A stretch of 64,000 nt of DNA, from contig NZ_CP056775.1 in assembly GCF_016894445.1 (NCBI RefSeq), forward strand, positions 2,916,001 to 2,980,000. The letters are read 5' to 3'. This document shows positions 1 through 9,100 of the stretch, piece after piece; the first letter of the stretch is position 1; each line of letters opens with the position of its first letter. The position numbers and the translations under genes are program-made. Source of the DNA: Dyadobacter sandarakinus. GTDB lineage: Bacteria > Bacteroidota > Bacteroidia > Cytophagales > Spirosomataceae. Below the pieces are notes generated by a model, which saw only the letters and a list, made by a program, of their open reading frames with translations, did no database searches and was not told where the DNA came from.

Positions 1-129
1 TTTCAGTTACCTGATACGTCGGGAAAAGTGACGGAGCTACTGGAAAAAACTGCACCGTCTCGTGCCATAAAAAGGTTTCAGTTCGGACTAGTCACCCGTT
101 ATTCAATCACATCGCTATTAGGGTGGTGA
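1..129 (+). CDS. Possible 3' end of a gene cut by the window edge
   Basis: Reading from base 1 in frame 1 there are 42 open codons ending at TGA (127-129), with no start inside the window. The product is mixed and basic (it includes SRAIKRFQFGLVTRYS). I do not recognise it and no homology is claimed. It could be a chance open stretch; only the sequence to the left can settle it. Confidence 0.2.
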   Translation, partial: FQLPDTSGKVTELLEKTAPSRAIKRFQFGLVTRYSITSLLGW

Positions 130-572
130 TAGGGAGGGATTTATGAGCTTTTAGACTTTAAACAAATCATGATATCTTTGACCTAACAAACAATGTGCCA
201 TCGATCATCAAAATCGCTTGATAATCATGCTCGAACAGCGGCTCGGAAGCAATAAACTAACCCTTGCCATTATTGAAAATATAAAAATAATTCTGCAATC
301 AACAACTAATACCCAGGTTTTCGTAGTGATTGCTGGCCACCGCCTTTAGTCTTCATTAATCAATCATCGATTGAATTGGCTTGGATCATTGCCTCAGGTG
401 TTGCAGCAATCTTGACGGTACCGGGTTGTTAGTGTCATATCGTGGCAGCGGGGATTGGAACGAGAAAATCAATCAGCTGCTCGTCAACCAGTTCAAGTCC
501 CAAACAAGTTGTAATCCATGATTCACGTCTCGAGATCGCTTTTCCCACTCTGATAAAGCTTAAAGAGATTAA
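130..572. other. Intergenic, no gene recognised
   Basis: About 440 bases without a convincing gene. A short minus-strand open frame ends at 435-437 and runs back toward the palindrome at 573-614, but it has no ATG and I cannot identify it. No tRNA, promoter or repeat was recognised here. Confidence 0.4.
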
Positions 573-614
573 TTTATAGCGATATAACCGGTTAACCGGT
601 TATATCGCTATAAA
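573..614. repeat. Perfect 42-bp palindrome 3' of ardA
   Basis: Both strands read identically from 573 to 614: 21 bp on each side of a centre at 593/594, with core GGTTAACC inside ACCGGTTAACCGGT. It starts 3 bp past the ardA stop codon. It could form a cruciform or an RNA hairpin that ends or protects the ardA message. The stem is AT-rich with no clear T-tract, so a classical rho-independent terminator is only one option; a resolution or recombination site is another. Confidence 0.8.
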
Positions 615-617
615 AAC

Positions 618-1175
618 TTAGTAGTCAGCAAAAACGTACCCGTCCACCTCAGTATATCCTTCCAGGAATAAGTCCCGAGCAAAAGCGTCATAGTCAAAAT
701 ACCGTTCGAGCACAGAAGGGGTGTTAGCCAGCATTCCAGTTTCATCAACGTACTGGTAAGCGTACTCTATTTTCGCGTCCTTCATCGATCCACGAAAGTA
801 CCCGCGATAGCTCTCCTGAAAACTCTCGATTTGTTCGTCTAATGCCTTCCCATTCCCAGGCCAGGACCTAACTTGTTCGCAGTAAATCTTGAAAGCTTCC
901 GCTGTATCATCATCCATTTCGTCCAGCGCCTGGAAGTACTCAAACGCCATATCATCCAAGCTGCACTCGGAAATCAGGAAATCCGGAATGTTTTCCCAGT
1001 CTTGGAACATCAGCTCTGGATCGAATTCATTCCGATGATATTCATAGCAATCCTGGTAAAATTCCTTTGCATCAGCATAGTCTGTCAAATCAAACCATTT
1101 CCCGAAGAGTGAACCGCTGTTGTACATTCCGTAAGTACCTACATAGATTCTTGGAGCATTTTCTAATGATTTCAT
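618..1175 (-). CDS. ardA: ArdA-type anti-restriction protein
   Basis: 185 residues, strongly acidic throughout, starting MKSLENAPRIYVGTYGMYNSG and rich in Asp/Glu/Tyr/Phe. This composition and the N-terminal 'RIYVGTYxxYNxGxxxGxW' pattern are typical of ArdA. Members of the family are DNA-mimic dimers that bind and block type I restriction enzymes, and are carried by conjugative elements to protect incoming DNA. The length fits the family (about 165-185 aa). It is the last gene in the minus-strand mobilization block, separated from the relaxase gene by a region with a large nested inverted repeat. A role in escaping host restriction after transfer is inferred from family and context. Confidence 0.88.
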   Translation of the reverse strand: MKSLENAPRIYVGTYGMYNSGSLFGKWFDLTDYADAKEFYQDCYEYHRNEFDPELMFQDWENIPDFLISECSLDDMAFEYFQALDEMDDDTAEAFKIYCEQVRSWPGNGKALDEQIESFQESYRGYFRGSMKDAKIEYAYQYVDETGMLANTPSVLERYFDYDAFARDLFLEGYTEVDGYVFADY

Positions 1176-1237
1176 GATTGAAAGTCTTTGAAGTTACGAG
1201 CCCCGGCTTTGTGCTCAGGGCAATCGCCTTCTCCTAT

Positions 1238-1351
1238 CGAAGAAAAAGTGACGGGGCTTGCCCCTTGGGTGCAAAGTCGGGAGGCGGTTTAAGGAGCGGC
1301 AATTGCCGCGGTAAATAGCCGGAAACTTTGCACGCGTCACTTTTTGCTTCG
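1238..1351. repeat. Nested inverted-repeat structure between ardA and the relaxase gene
   Basis: Three nested pairings are visible: CGAAGAAAAAGTGACG (1238-1253) with its near-exact complement at 1335-1351 (one extra base), GTGCAAAGT (1269-1277) with ACTTTGCAC (1325-1333), and a central palindrome GCGGCAATTGCCGC (1296-1309). This could fold into a long branched hairpin. It lies in the 260-bp non-coding gap upstream of ardA. Possible roles are oriT, a structured leader of ardA, or a single-strand promoter active during conjugative entry (known for some ardA genes). None can be chosen from sequence alone. Confidence 0.65.
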
Positions 1352-1437
1352 TAACTTTCGTTGCACTGACTGACAAGTGTGTGCGTGGTTTTAAACTCAG
1401 TAATGCATATTAACAGCTGCCTGTCTACTGCAAATTG

Positions 1438-2283
1438 TTAGATACTTAATCCTAGTCGCTTCCGGCGAGACTTTTTCTTCTTTTTTACAGGCACAAAAGC
1501 CTGCGACATCTCCAACCCCAGTCGCTTTTCAAGATTCTGCAATGAGTAGTCCTTACCCAGGTCAGAACCTTTCACCTTCATCCGATTCTGCATATTAAAA
1601 AAAGCTATACCTCTTCCTATATACGTCTTGAATCCGCATGATTGCATTTGCTTTCCGAACTCGTCAATCGAAGTTGTTTTTGATAAAACTTGATCTATCA
1701 AACTCCTGAGGTTGAAGATTGCGGCATCCTGTCTTGGCGCTTGCTGCTTCCCTTTTTGATTCAGGCTCATGCCAGGAGTTATGGTCAGCCCGAGCTCCAT
1801 CTCCATTCTTCTTGAGAACTCACCCGTCCGTGCATAGTTTTTGAAATGATCTGCGGTGTTTTTGCCATTGTAGTTGATACGGTTGGCCACAATGTGGATA
1901 TGTTTGTGTTTCGTGTCGTTGTGCCGGAATACAAGCATTTGATTTTCTGAGAAACCGAATTCCTTTGCAAACTCCTGCGCCAGAGTAGTCAACTTCTCTT
2001 TGGGCGGATCTTCGCCTGGTGGAAAGCTGAACGACTGATGCCATACATATTTATTCAGGTTTCTGTTCTTGTCCCTATTGTCCAACATCTGCTTTGCCAG
2101 ATAATCCAAATCCAGTCTGCCGTCCTTCAATGTGCTGATGCCAAGATGCTGGATATAGATGAGCTCTCCTCGAACATCGCCGAGCGTCATTTTATTCGCT
2201 TGTTTTGCCGACAATTCCTTTTCATAGTAGCAATAGCTCAATATTCCTTTCGCGAAATTTCCCAGTCCGACTTTTCCTATCAT
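1438..2283 (-). CDS. mobB: Relaxase / mobilization nuclease, MobB type
   Basis: 281 residues. It belongs to the relaxase/mobilization nuclease family (PF03432-like), which nicks oriT and stays covalently attached to the transferred strand. The signature is the three-histidine metal site in HKHIHIVANRIN, after the FRHNDTKH segment. The N-terminus starts MIGKVGLGNFAKG, with a Tyr-rich stretch (SYCYYEKE) that could supply the nicking tyrosine. The C-terminus ends in a Lys/Arg-rich tail (VKKKKKSRRKR), likely DNA-binding. Its ATG overlaps the stop of the upstream accessory gene by 4 bp, so the two are translationally coupled. It has no coupling protein or T4SS genes around it, so the element is mobilizable rather than self-transmissible as far as this window shows. 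Confidence 0.88.
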   Translation of the reverse strand: MIGKVGLGNFAKGILSYCYYEKELSAKQANKMTLGDVRGELIYIQHLGISTLKDGRLDLDYLAKQMLDNRDKNRNLNKYVWHQSFSFPPGEDPPKEKLTTLAQEFAKEFGFSENQMLVFRHNDTKHKHIHIVANRINYNGKNTADHFKNYARTGEFSRRMEMELGLTITPGMSLNQKGKQQAPRQDAAIFNLRSLIDQVLSKTTSIDEFGKQMQSCGFKTYIGRGIAFFNMQNRMKVKGSDLGKDYSLQNLEKRLGLEMSQAFVPVKKKKKSRRKRLGLSI

Positions 2284-2942
2284 GCATCAAGACGTTTAAG
2301 CATTGCCGTAACCTGTTCTTCAATCATCCGATGCACTCGATCCGGATTGCTCGATGTATCAGATTTCCATGACGAAAGCTGGGCGGTCAGTTCAGCTGGT
2401 TGGTAGTGGCGCTCATATTTTGCTAGCAGCTCCTTAACACTACTGAACAGATTCTCGGTCGTATCCATAATGCTTGTTTTGTTATGAGAGTCCGGCAACA
2501 CGCGGCGGATGTATAACCCTAGCTGACGCATCCATTCTTGAACTTTGTTGAGCGTCTTTGAGAACGTCCTGATCTCAAAATCTTCAAACACCCACAAGGT
2601 TATGATTTGTGAAAGTAGCCGCACGTACCGACTGCTTTGCATCCATTGTTGACTTTGCATTTGCTGATCTTTCGTTTTCAAAACCGCAAGCGACAGAATC
2701 CCGCTGAGCTGTTCAAGCGTCCGGATCATCTCTGCCGTCCTGGCGGGGAGTGTCTTTTTTTGCGGTCGTTTGATGGGCGTATCCAAAGCAAGTGTCAGAA
2801 AGAACTGACTTGCAGAAAGTCCACTATTCTCGATCAACTGGTTGATCCTCGCTTTTTCGTCTTTCGTAACCCATACAGAAAAGTGGTCCCTTCGCACAAC
2901 CTTCTCCTCTTTCGGTGGTCTTCCTTTTCTTTTACTTTCCAT
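2280..2942 (-). CDS. Relaxosome accessory protein (MobA/MobC-like)
   Basis: 220 residues from the first ATG; an in-frame TTG four codons upstream (2954) is less likely. The N-terminus is basic (MESKRKGRPPKEEKVVRRDHF) and followed by a ribbon-helix-helix-like segment (FSVWVTKDEKARINQLIENSGLSASQFFLTLAL, given here only as a region around residues 20-52), as in plasmid mobilization proteins that bind oriT and load the relaxase. The rest is predicted helical with no other motif I recognise. It is immediately upstream of the relaxase gene with a 4-bp overlap, and directly downstream of the oriT-like inverted repeat at 2995-3066. Confidence 0.75.
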   Translation of the reverse strand: MESKRKGRPPKEEKVVRRDHFSVWVTKDEKARINQLIENSGLSASQFFLTLALDTPIKRPQKKTLPARTAEMIRTLEQLSGILSLAVLKTKDQQMQSQQWMQSSRYVRLLSQIITLWVFEDFEIRTFSKTLNKVQEWMRQLGLYIRRVLPDSHNKTSIMDTTENLFSSVKELLAKYERHYQPAELTAQLSSWKSDTSSNPDRVHRMIEEQVTAMLKRLDA

Positions 2943-2994
2943 ATTATCTTCCAAGTTGAGCTATGAGCCGCGAGGCGAATAGCAGGGGTCCAGG

Positions 2995-3066
2995 GGTTTT
3001 CCCATGGCCAGCCGCCGGGTAGTCGCATTTTGCGACGTACCGGCGATAGCTGGCTGTGGAAAAACC
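2995..3066. other. Candidate origin of transfer (oriT)
   Basis: A long imperfect inverted repeat. The outer arms GGTTTTCCCATGGCCAGC (2995-3012) and GCTGGCTGTGGAAAAACC (3049-3066) differ at a few bases. The inner arms CGCCGG/CCGGCG and GTCGCA (3022-3027)/TGCGAC (3031-3036) close on a TTT loop. It lies just upstream of the relaxosome gene pair, where Bacteroidota mobilizable elements usually keep oriT. The nic site cannot be placed from sequence alone. Confidence 0.5.
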
Positions 3067-3146
3067 ACCGTGGTTCCCGAAAATGTTTGAGTTTGTTTGT
3101 CTTTGTTTGAAAATGTTCGAAAGTCTGATCTCCAACACACAATGCG

Positions 3147-3665
3147 TTATTTCCGTCCAAGTGGAACAAGCATCTCCTTGCTCTTCTTGTCAAAAATATA
3201 CTCTCGCCCGATCAGCAAATCCTCTTTATTCGCCTGAGGTCGGAGCTTCAAATAGTTGCTGCCATCTTTCTGCAAGATCTCTCCGTTCTCCATTAACAGT
3301 CGGTAATGTGGTGCATTCTTGTAGGCGTCGACAATTCTGCGAAGCTCGCGATACTCCTCGCCGGTTGATATCAGCCAGGAAAACAGACACAACAAAACAA
3401 TAGCGACAATAGACCACGGAAGACTCACTGCCAAGCCATGCCAGAAAGCTAGCTTTTTGTCAGAAAAATGTACCGGACGCTGATTGCTTTTAATTGCAGC
3501 AGCCGCTTTGTCAATTGCATTTATGGATTGATCCAGATCTGACTTCATGCGGTCAAAGTTTTCCTCGACTTCGGCCAGCAACAACGCAGACCAGTCATCG
3601 ATTTCCTGCGCATACTTTTGCACGTATTTTCCTTTGATATGATTCAATTCAGCTCTATCAGTCAT
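3147..3665 (-). CDS. Membrane protein of the mobilization block, unknown function
   Basis: 172 residues from the ATG at 3665; a GTG 15 bp upstream would add five residues. The N-terminal half is charged and helical (possible coiled coil, rich in Glu/Asp/Lys). One membrane segment follows (around WSIVAIVLLCLFSWLIS), then a soluble C-terminal part of about 75 residues. The ATG overlaps the end of the ParA-like gene by 8 bp, so they form one operon. I do not recognise the family. The position between a ParA-like ATPase and the relaxase genes suggests a role in element maintenance or transfer. Confidence 0.6.
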   Translation of the reverse strand: MTDRAELNHIKGKYVQKYAQEIDDWSALLLAEVEENFDRMKSDLDQSINAIDKAAAAIKSNQRPVHFSDKKLAFWHGLAVSLPWSIVAIVLLCLFSWLISTGEEYRELRRIVDAYKNAPHYRLLMENGEILQKDGSNYLKLRPQANKEDLLIGREYIFDKKSKEMLVPLGRK

Positions 3666-4356
3666 GGCAAAAGTTTTCACGGATCTCCTTTTTCAGCCTC
3701 AATCTTGCCCCAGGGCCGTAATTCTCCAAAGGAAAGCCTTTCCGGATACCATCTAAAATCTGGCTACCCAGCAAAGAGTTAGCCTCGAAATCGCCAAACC
3801 CTACATGTTCCAATCCCAGTGTCGCACAGTTGGCGGCTAATTCATCAGAAAGCTTCGGGAATTGTCTGAAACTAAAAACATTTTCCCACACCAAAATTCG
3901 AAACTTGTCTCTGAGCACCTCGATCATTTTTTGTAGGTATTCGACACTTGGCCGGTAGGCTCCACCGCCCCCTATCACGATATGGAAAATCGCTTCGGCG
4001 TCTACTTCCTCGCACCATTCCTCAAAATCCAGGTCACGCGAAATAAGTGCAGGAAATTGTTCACTCTCTGGTGCCCCAAAATCGAAGTAGATTTCACTGT
4101 AGGGTGCCTCCATCAAGCTCTCTATATACCCGACAAAAATATCCCGAACGAGCATATCGCGGTTGTCAATCAGTGACACGGTTTCTAGTCGGTCGTTGCC
4201 CAAAAAGGCGAGCTGTCTCGTAGATGTTTGTGTAGAACTGTCGAGATCGACAAAAAGCGAAGATTTATCCTTCTCGGATAAGGCTCGCAGATAGGTGTGC
4301 AGACTTTTGCCGACTCCACCCTTTGCTTGAAGTATTAAATTGAATCTACGTTTCAT
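3658..4356 (-). CDS. ParA/MinD-like P-loop ATPase
   Basis: 232 residues. The N-terminus carries a deviant Walker A motif, KGGVGKS (residues 13-19), preceded by a hydrophobic strand, and a following acidic strand LFVDLDSSTQTS that fits the switch I region of ParA/SIMIBI ATPases. An aspartate-containing strand (EIYFDFGAPES) may be switch II. ParA-type ATPases position plasmids or protein complexes. No ParB partner or parS repeats are visible, so partitioning is not shown. In mobilizable elements similar ATPases sit in the mob operon, as here, and may help in relaxosome handling or stability (inference). Confidence 0.75.
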   Translation of the reverse strand: MKRRFNLILQAKGGVGKSLHTYLRALSEKDKSSLFVDLDSSTQTSTRQLAFLGNDRLETVSLIDNRDMLVRDIFVGYIESLMEAPYSEIYFDFGAPESEQFPALISRDLDFEEWCEEVDAEAIFHIVIGGGGAYRPSVEYLQKMIEVLRDKFRILVWENVFSFRQFPKLSDELAANCATLGLEHVGFGDFEANSLLGSQILDGIRKGFPLENYGPGARLRLKKEIRENFCHD

Positions 4357-4744
4357 TTTTCTTACATAGTTTGGTTCCTCTAAAAAAATTGTCTTGCATA
4401 TCCATCATCTCCCCATCCGACCATACCGCCTTGGATAAGTCTTTAACTTTTTCCTGAGTAACCAGCTGCTCTCGTTTAGGAGCTGGTGAAGAAAGAAGCT
4501 GCTCCTCCCTCATCGGAGCACTTGAATGCCTCTTAGGCTTTTTGCGGAAATAGAATCGACAATACCGCACGTCATCAGCATCGACCAGCTCGGGCTTTTG
4601 CAAATCTGAACAGATCATCTCAGCGACGTAGTAAGCCGAAAGCGATGTCATTACTAGCTCCGCATAGAGCTCATACAAAATCTTCCGCCGTTTCTTGTCC
4701 TTCCTTTCGAAAAGGTCAATGAGGATATTCTTATCGACCTTCAC
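4346..4744 (-). CDS. Unknown protein of the mobilization operon
   Basis: 132 residues. The start is a GTG that lies inside the end of the upstream small integrase-like frame (14-bp overlap), consistent with translational coupling; the end overlaps the ParA-like ATG by 11 bp. The N-terminal part is helical and charged (FERKDKKRRKILYELYAEL), and the middle is low-complexity Ser/Pro/Arg/Glu. I cannot name a family. A helix-rich DNA-binding or ParA-partner role is possible, but no motif shows it. Confidence 0.5.
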   Translation of the reverse strand: MKVDKNILIDLFERKDKKRRKILYELYAELVMTSLSAYYVAEMICSDLQKPELVDADDVRYCRFYFRKKPKRHSSAPMREEQLLSSPAPKREQLVTQEKVKDLSKAVWSDGEMMDMQDNFFRGTKLCKKNET

Positions 4745-4901
4745 AGCGCAGACTCAGTTTGAATAATTGCTGGCGTTGCTTACCGGCAATATCTCTGGGA
4801 CGACTAACCGTTTTGGGCAAATAGATCGCTCTCGTGCCACCATCACCGATGAAATCTGAGATCTTCAAGTAGAAGATCAACTCGAATTTGTTTCCTCGCA
4901 T
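4731..4901 (-). pseudogene. 5' remnant of a tyrosine recombinase gene (arm-binding domain only)
   Basis: 56 residues from the ATG at 4901. FELIFYLKISDF and the following segment match the start of the island's own integrase (FGLIFFLKRPKP... EGMRYVYCRVTV... PKDIS), while the SAM-like and catalytic domains are missing. The DNA upstream (to about 4985) is also similar to the integrase leader at about 16815-16900. It is therefore most likely a truncated paralogue whose promoter and leader now drive the mobilization operon. It may still be translated and could couple to the next gene. Confidence 0.5.
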
Positions 4902-4985
4902 AACATTGTTGTTTAGAGGAACAAAAGTCGAATTGTTGTTATTGAAAATCAAGATGTTTACCTGGTGGACAGGTTACAGTCTTGA
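4902..4985 (-). repeat. Integrase-type leader, copy 1
   Basis: This stretch shares long blocks with the DNA in front of the integrase at about 16816-16900, for example TCGAATTGTT followed by TATTGAAA / CCATTGAAA and CAAGATGTTTAC. It is the upstream region of the mobilization operon, so it is likely to hold its promoter. Identity is clear by eye but interrupted. Confidence 0.55.
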
Positions 4986-5271
4986 GGGTTAAATGCAAAC
5001 GGCACTGACGATCGACCACGATACAGTCCTTCAGAAAGCTGGACTTTGTTTGGATTTGTACATAGAAGGTTAAGCTCTTACAACAAGTGCCAACGCAATT
5101 TAGGATCATTGCAGCACGGTGTTGCGTGTTTTTGACCCCGTTAGTATGCGGCCAGTAGCGATTAACAACGGGCGACTAGTACTCAGATAAGTTCTGCGAG
5201 ATGATGAGAGATGACAATGTTTATCTGCTGCTGGCATTGTACCTTTACATTAATATTACTACCTTCAGTTT
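4986..5271. other. Intergenic region between the mob operon and the phosphorothioation operon
   Basis: About 290 bases between divergent operons. No gene is visible. The promoter of the plus-strand operon should lie here, probably in the AT-rich stretch 5225-5270, but I see no strong match to the Bacteroidota TTTG/TAnnTTTG pattern. No clear operator was found. Confidence 0.4.
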
Positions 5272-6156
5272 ATGGATAAGATATCATTTTCTGGTCATGA
5301 GTCGTTCATCTGCAAGCAGTTTTGGCTTAGGAAAATATTTGATTATACCAGCACTCACAGGACGTTTGGGGACGATTTAGCGGTCGTTGAGTTAGGTGTT
5401 GGTAAAAATATGGTTGCCTCCCTGCGTTACTGGGGAAGAGCTTTTGGCACGATCAACGAGAACGATAAGCCCACGCAGATAGCTGAATATATCTTTGGTG
5501 AAGCGGGACAAGATGTCTACCTCGAGGATTTTGCGACAATCTGGTTACTTCACTATTATTTGATTAAAACTAACCGATTCTCGGCTGCATCGTTGGTCTT
5601 TAACGAGTTCCGTAAAGACAGAATTGAGTTCACTAAGGAGCAACTTGCAAATTTCTTACTCAGAAAGGCGAAAGAGTACGAATCAAATACCGATAATGAG
5701 AACAGTATTGACCGGGATGCAAATGTGTTCATTCGAATGTATTCGAAGCCGCAACGAGGCGAGAATATTGAAATCGAGGATGATTTCACTGGCGTACTTA
5801 TTGACCTTGAGTTGATAAAACGATATAAACAACGTGGCTTAGATGGCAAACTAACAGAATGGTATAAAATTGAGTCCGAGGACCGTGTAGGATTGCCTTA
5901 TCAGCTTGTCTTGTTTGCAATTTTGGACAATTACGCCGAGCAAAAGTCAATCACTTTCAAAGAGTTGCTTGTGGGGCGTAATTCGCCCGGGGCAGTATTT
6001 GCTCTTAATGCCGATGGCCTATATCACAAACTCAAACAAATATCAGAAAATTACAAACCGGCTACTTATACAGAGACGGCAGGAAATCAAGTGCTGCAAT
6101 TCAAAACATTGCCTAACAAGTTTGACATTCTGAATGACTACTATCAACAATACTAA
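5272..6156 (+). CDS. sspB: DUF4007 protein, SspB-like component of DNA phosphorothioation
   Basis: 294 residues starting MDKISFSGHESFICKQFWLRK, a DUF4007-type N-terminus. In the Ssp phosphorothioation systems, SspB is a DUF4007 protein that acts as a nicking endonuclease and helps place sulfur in one DNA strand. The match here is to the family signature (FSGHESF, LGVGKNMVxSLRYWG), not to any catalytic residue I can verify. The neighbours are those expected for SspB: a large ATPase overlapping by 23 bp, then a PAPS-reductase-like protein. It opens a five-gene operon. Function is inferred from family and context. Confidence 0.75.
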   Translation: MDKISFSGHESFICKQFWLRKIFDYTSTHRTFGDDLAVVELGVGKNMVASLRYWGRAFGTINENDKPTQIAEYIFGEAGQDVYLEDFATIWLLHYYLIKTNRFSAASLVFNEFRKDRIEFTKEQLANFLLRKAKEYESNTDNENSIDRDANVFIRMYSKPQRGENIEIEDDFTGVLIDLELIKRYKQRGLDGKLTEWYKIESEDRVGLPYQLVLFAILDNYAEQKSITFKELLVGRNSPGAVFALNADGLYHKLKQISENYKPATYTETAGNQVLQFKTLPNKFDILNDYYQQY

Positions 6157-9100
6157 GAAAAAACAAACAATAAGCTTTTCGCCATCGGTGAACATTATTA
6201 GGGATGCTGATACTACCCTGAATTATATCGCCACCCCTAATGCTAGACAGGCCTATAATCAACTTATTAATGATTACCATATAGGTGTCCGGTCGTTTGC
6301 AATTGTAGGCGCCTACGGAATTGGAAAGTCAGCTTTTCTTTGGGCATTTGAACAAACATTAAACGGCAAGAAGCAGTATTTTCCGGTTTCGAAGAACGGT
6401 CTTTCTAGTTTGCAAAAGTTCGATGTCGTTCGGATAATTGGAGACTTCGGGTCAGTGAGATCAGCTTTCGCTGCGAAAATGGGAGTTAATAAAGATGATT
6501 ACGCTTCAAACGACGTTTTCTCTGCACTGGAAAATTACCATCAATCTTTAATCGAATCAGAAAAAGGTTTAGTAATTGTCATAGATGAGTTTGGCAAGTT
6601 TTTAGAATATGCAGCTAGCAACAATCCAGAAATTGAACTTTATTTTATCCAGCAATTAGCAGAATTTGTTAACGACTCTTCCAAGAACATTTTCTTCATT
6701 ACAACACTTCACCAGGATTTCAACGGTTACTCACGGGCACTGACATCAGGGCAGCAAAAAGAGTGGGACAAAGTCAAAGGACGTCTGAAGGAAATTACTT
6801 TTAATGAGCCGGTAGAACAGCTTTTGTTTCTTGCGTCGGAACGGTTGCCAGAGTTAGGAATATCAAAAAAGACTGCTACTTTTTCGAAGCTTTTCAAAAC
6901 AATCGAAGCTTCAAAAGCCTTTCCGTTAAGAGATTACTTTTCAGAATCTGTTGCTGAGAAACTTTTGCCTTTTGACATCCTCTCAGCAGCAGTACTGACC
7001 CTAAGTTTGCAGAAATACGGGCAGAACGAACGCTCCCTCTTTTCGTTTATTGAGTCGAATGATCATTTCGGTGTACGCGACTTTAGCGCGGAAAAGGCTC
7101 CGTATTATAACCTGGCGTGTGTGTATGATTATCTGATGTATAGCCACTATTCTTTCATTACCACTAAATATAATCCGCATTACGCACATTGGGCAGCCAT
7201 ACGTGTCGCTGTTGAGAGGATTGAAGGTACATTCACCGAGGGTGTGAACTCCGCGATTGCTCTTGTAAAGACCATTGGTCTACTCAATATATTTGCGTCT
7301 GCCTCGGCGCGCATCGACCAAGATTTTTTAACAAACTATGCGAAGCAAAGCCTTGGTGTATCATCTCCTGAGCAAACGATAAAGAAGCTTGAAGGGCTTA
7401 GGATTATCCGCTTTGTAAAGTACAGCAGTAAGTATATTCTCTTCGAAGGGACTGACCTTGATATTGAACTGGCGATTGACGAGGCAGGGAATTTTGTAGA
7501 GAGGGTAACAAATGTAGTTCACCATCTAAACAAGCACTTTGAATTTCCTTATCTCGCAGCAAAGGCTATTTTCTATGAAAACGGTACCCCTCGTTTCTTT
7601 GCTTTTCATTTAAGTGAGTTTCCGGAGAAACTGTCTCCTTCTGGAGAAGTTGATGGATTTATAAATCTTATCTTCTCCGAGTTTGTGTCCGAAAGAGATC
7701 TCAGGGAGGTCTCTGACGAGAATAAAGAAGCAGTTTTGTATGGATTGTATGAAAATACCGACGACATACGCAACCTCCTCTTCGAGATAGAAAAAATTGA
7801 AAAGGTGAAGCAAAACAATATCGATGATAAAGTGGCAATACGTGAGTTAGACGGAATATTGCAACATCAGATCAAGCTGTTGAATCATTTCGTATGGGAA
7901 AATATTTACGCCCAAAAGTCTTCTATTACATGGTACTTTAATGGTGTAAGGCAGGACGTAACAGGTCAGAAATCCTTCAACCGGCTATTATCAGAGATAT
8001 GTCGTGAAGTATACCCCTGTACGCCAGCGTACCGAAACGAGATGGTTAACAAAACTAGGCTTTCCGGAGCACTTTCTGTTGCTAAGAAAAATTTGCTGAG
8101 AAATCTCACCGAAAATTGGAACAAGCGCGACTTGGGTTTTGAGGCGAACAAATTTCCACCTGAAAAAACAGTTTACCTTTCTTTGCTCCGAGAAACTGGC
8201 ATTCATCGCGAATTTCTAGAAGGCTTTACTCTTTCTGAGCCCGATGACGATACGTTCTCGGAATTGTGGCGTGCCAGCTCTGACTTCTTGAACAGCGCTA
8301 GAAGCGGAAAACGGGATGTTAGGGAATTATCCGAAATTTTGCTCGCGCGGCCTTTTAAACTGAAAAAGGGCTTTGTAGACTTTTGGATTCCCATTTTCCT
8401 TTTTTCCCGTCGTGATGATTTTGCACTTTTTGGACGTGATGGGTATATCCCGAAACTCACTGGTGATACGTTAGACCTTGTGAGCAGGGCGCCAGGCGAT
8501 TATACCATCAAATCATTTGATATTGAAGGAGTAAAACTCAACATCTTTAACAGGTATCGCGTCTTGCTAAATCAGGCAGAACATGAGAATCCAAAAGGGA
8601 CAACTTTCATCGAGACCATAAGGCCGTTTCTTACTTTCTATCGAGATTTGCCAGGTTATGCGAAGGCAACAAACAGAATAAGTAAAAGTGCGATTGCTAT
8701 CAGACAAGCCATTGCTTTTTCAAAGGATCCTGAGGAAACGTTCTTTGATCACTTTCCCAAGGCGCTAGGCTTTACTATACCGCAACTGCAAAAAAGTGAG
8801 AGCGAGCTGGAATTGTTTGTTCACCAATTGAAAGAGGGGATCAAAGAGATTCGAAGTGCCTATGACGAGCTGTTAAATGATTTCGAGAGCTTCATCTGGG
8901 AGGAAGCGACAGGTGATCAAGAAGAGTTTCCAGCTTATAAGATGAATTTGCAAAAGCGTTTTAATCAGATAAAGCGTCATTTGCTATCTTCATATCAACG
9001 TGTCTTTATACAACGTATAAATTCGGAGCTAAATGATCGGAACGCATGGCTCAACTCAATTGCGCAAGCTTGTATCGGTAAGGCGTTAGACGCTATTAAG

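Noticed and set aside
435..572. Minus-strand open frame left of ardA
   Set aside because: No ATG, passes into the palindrome, no family recognised.
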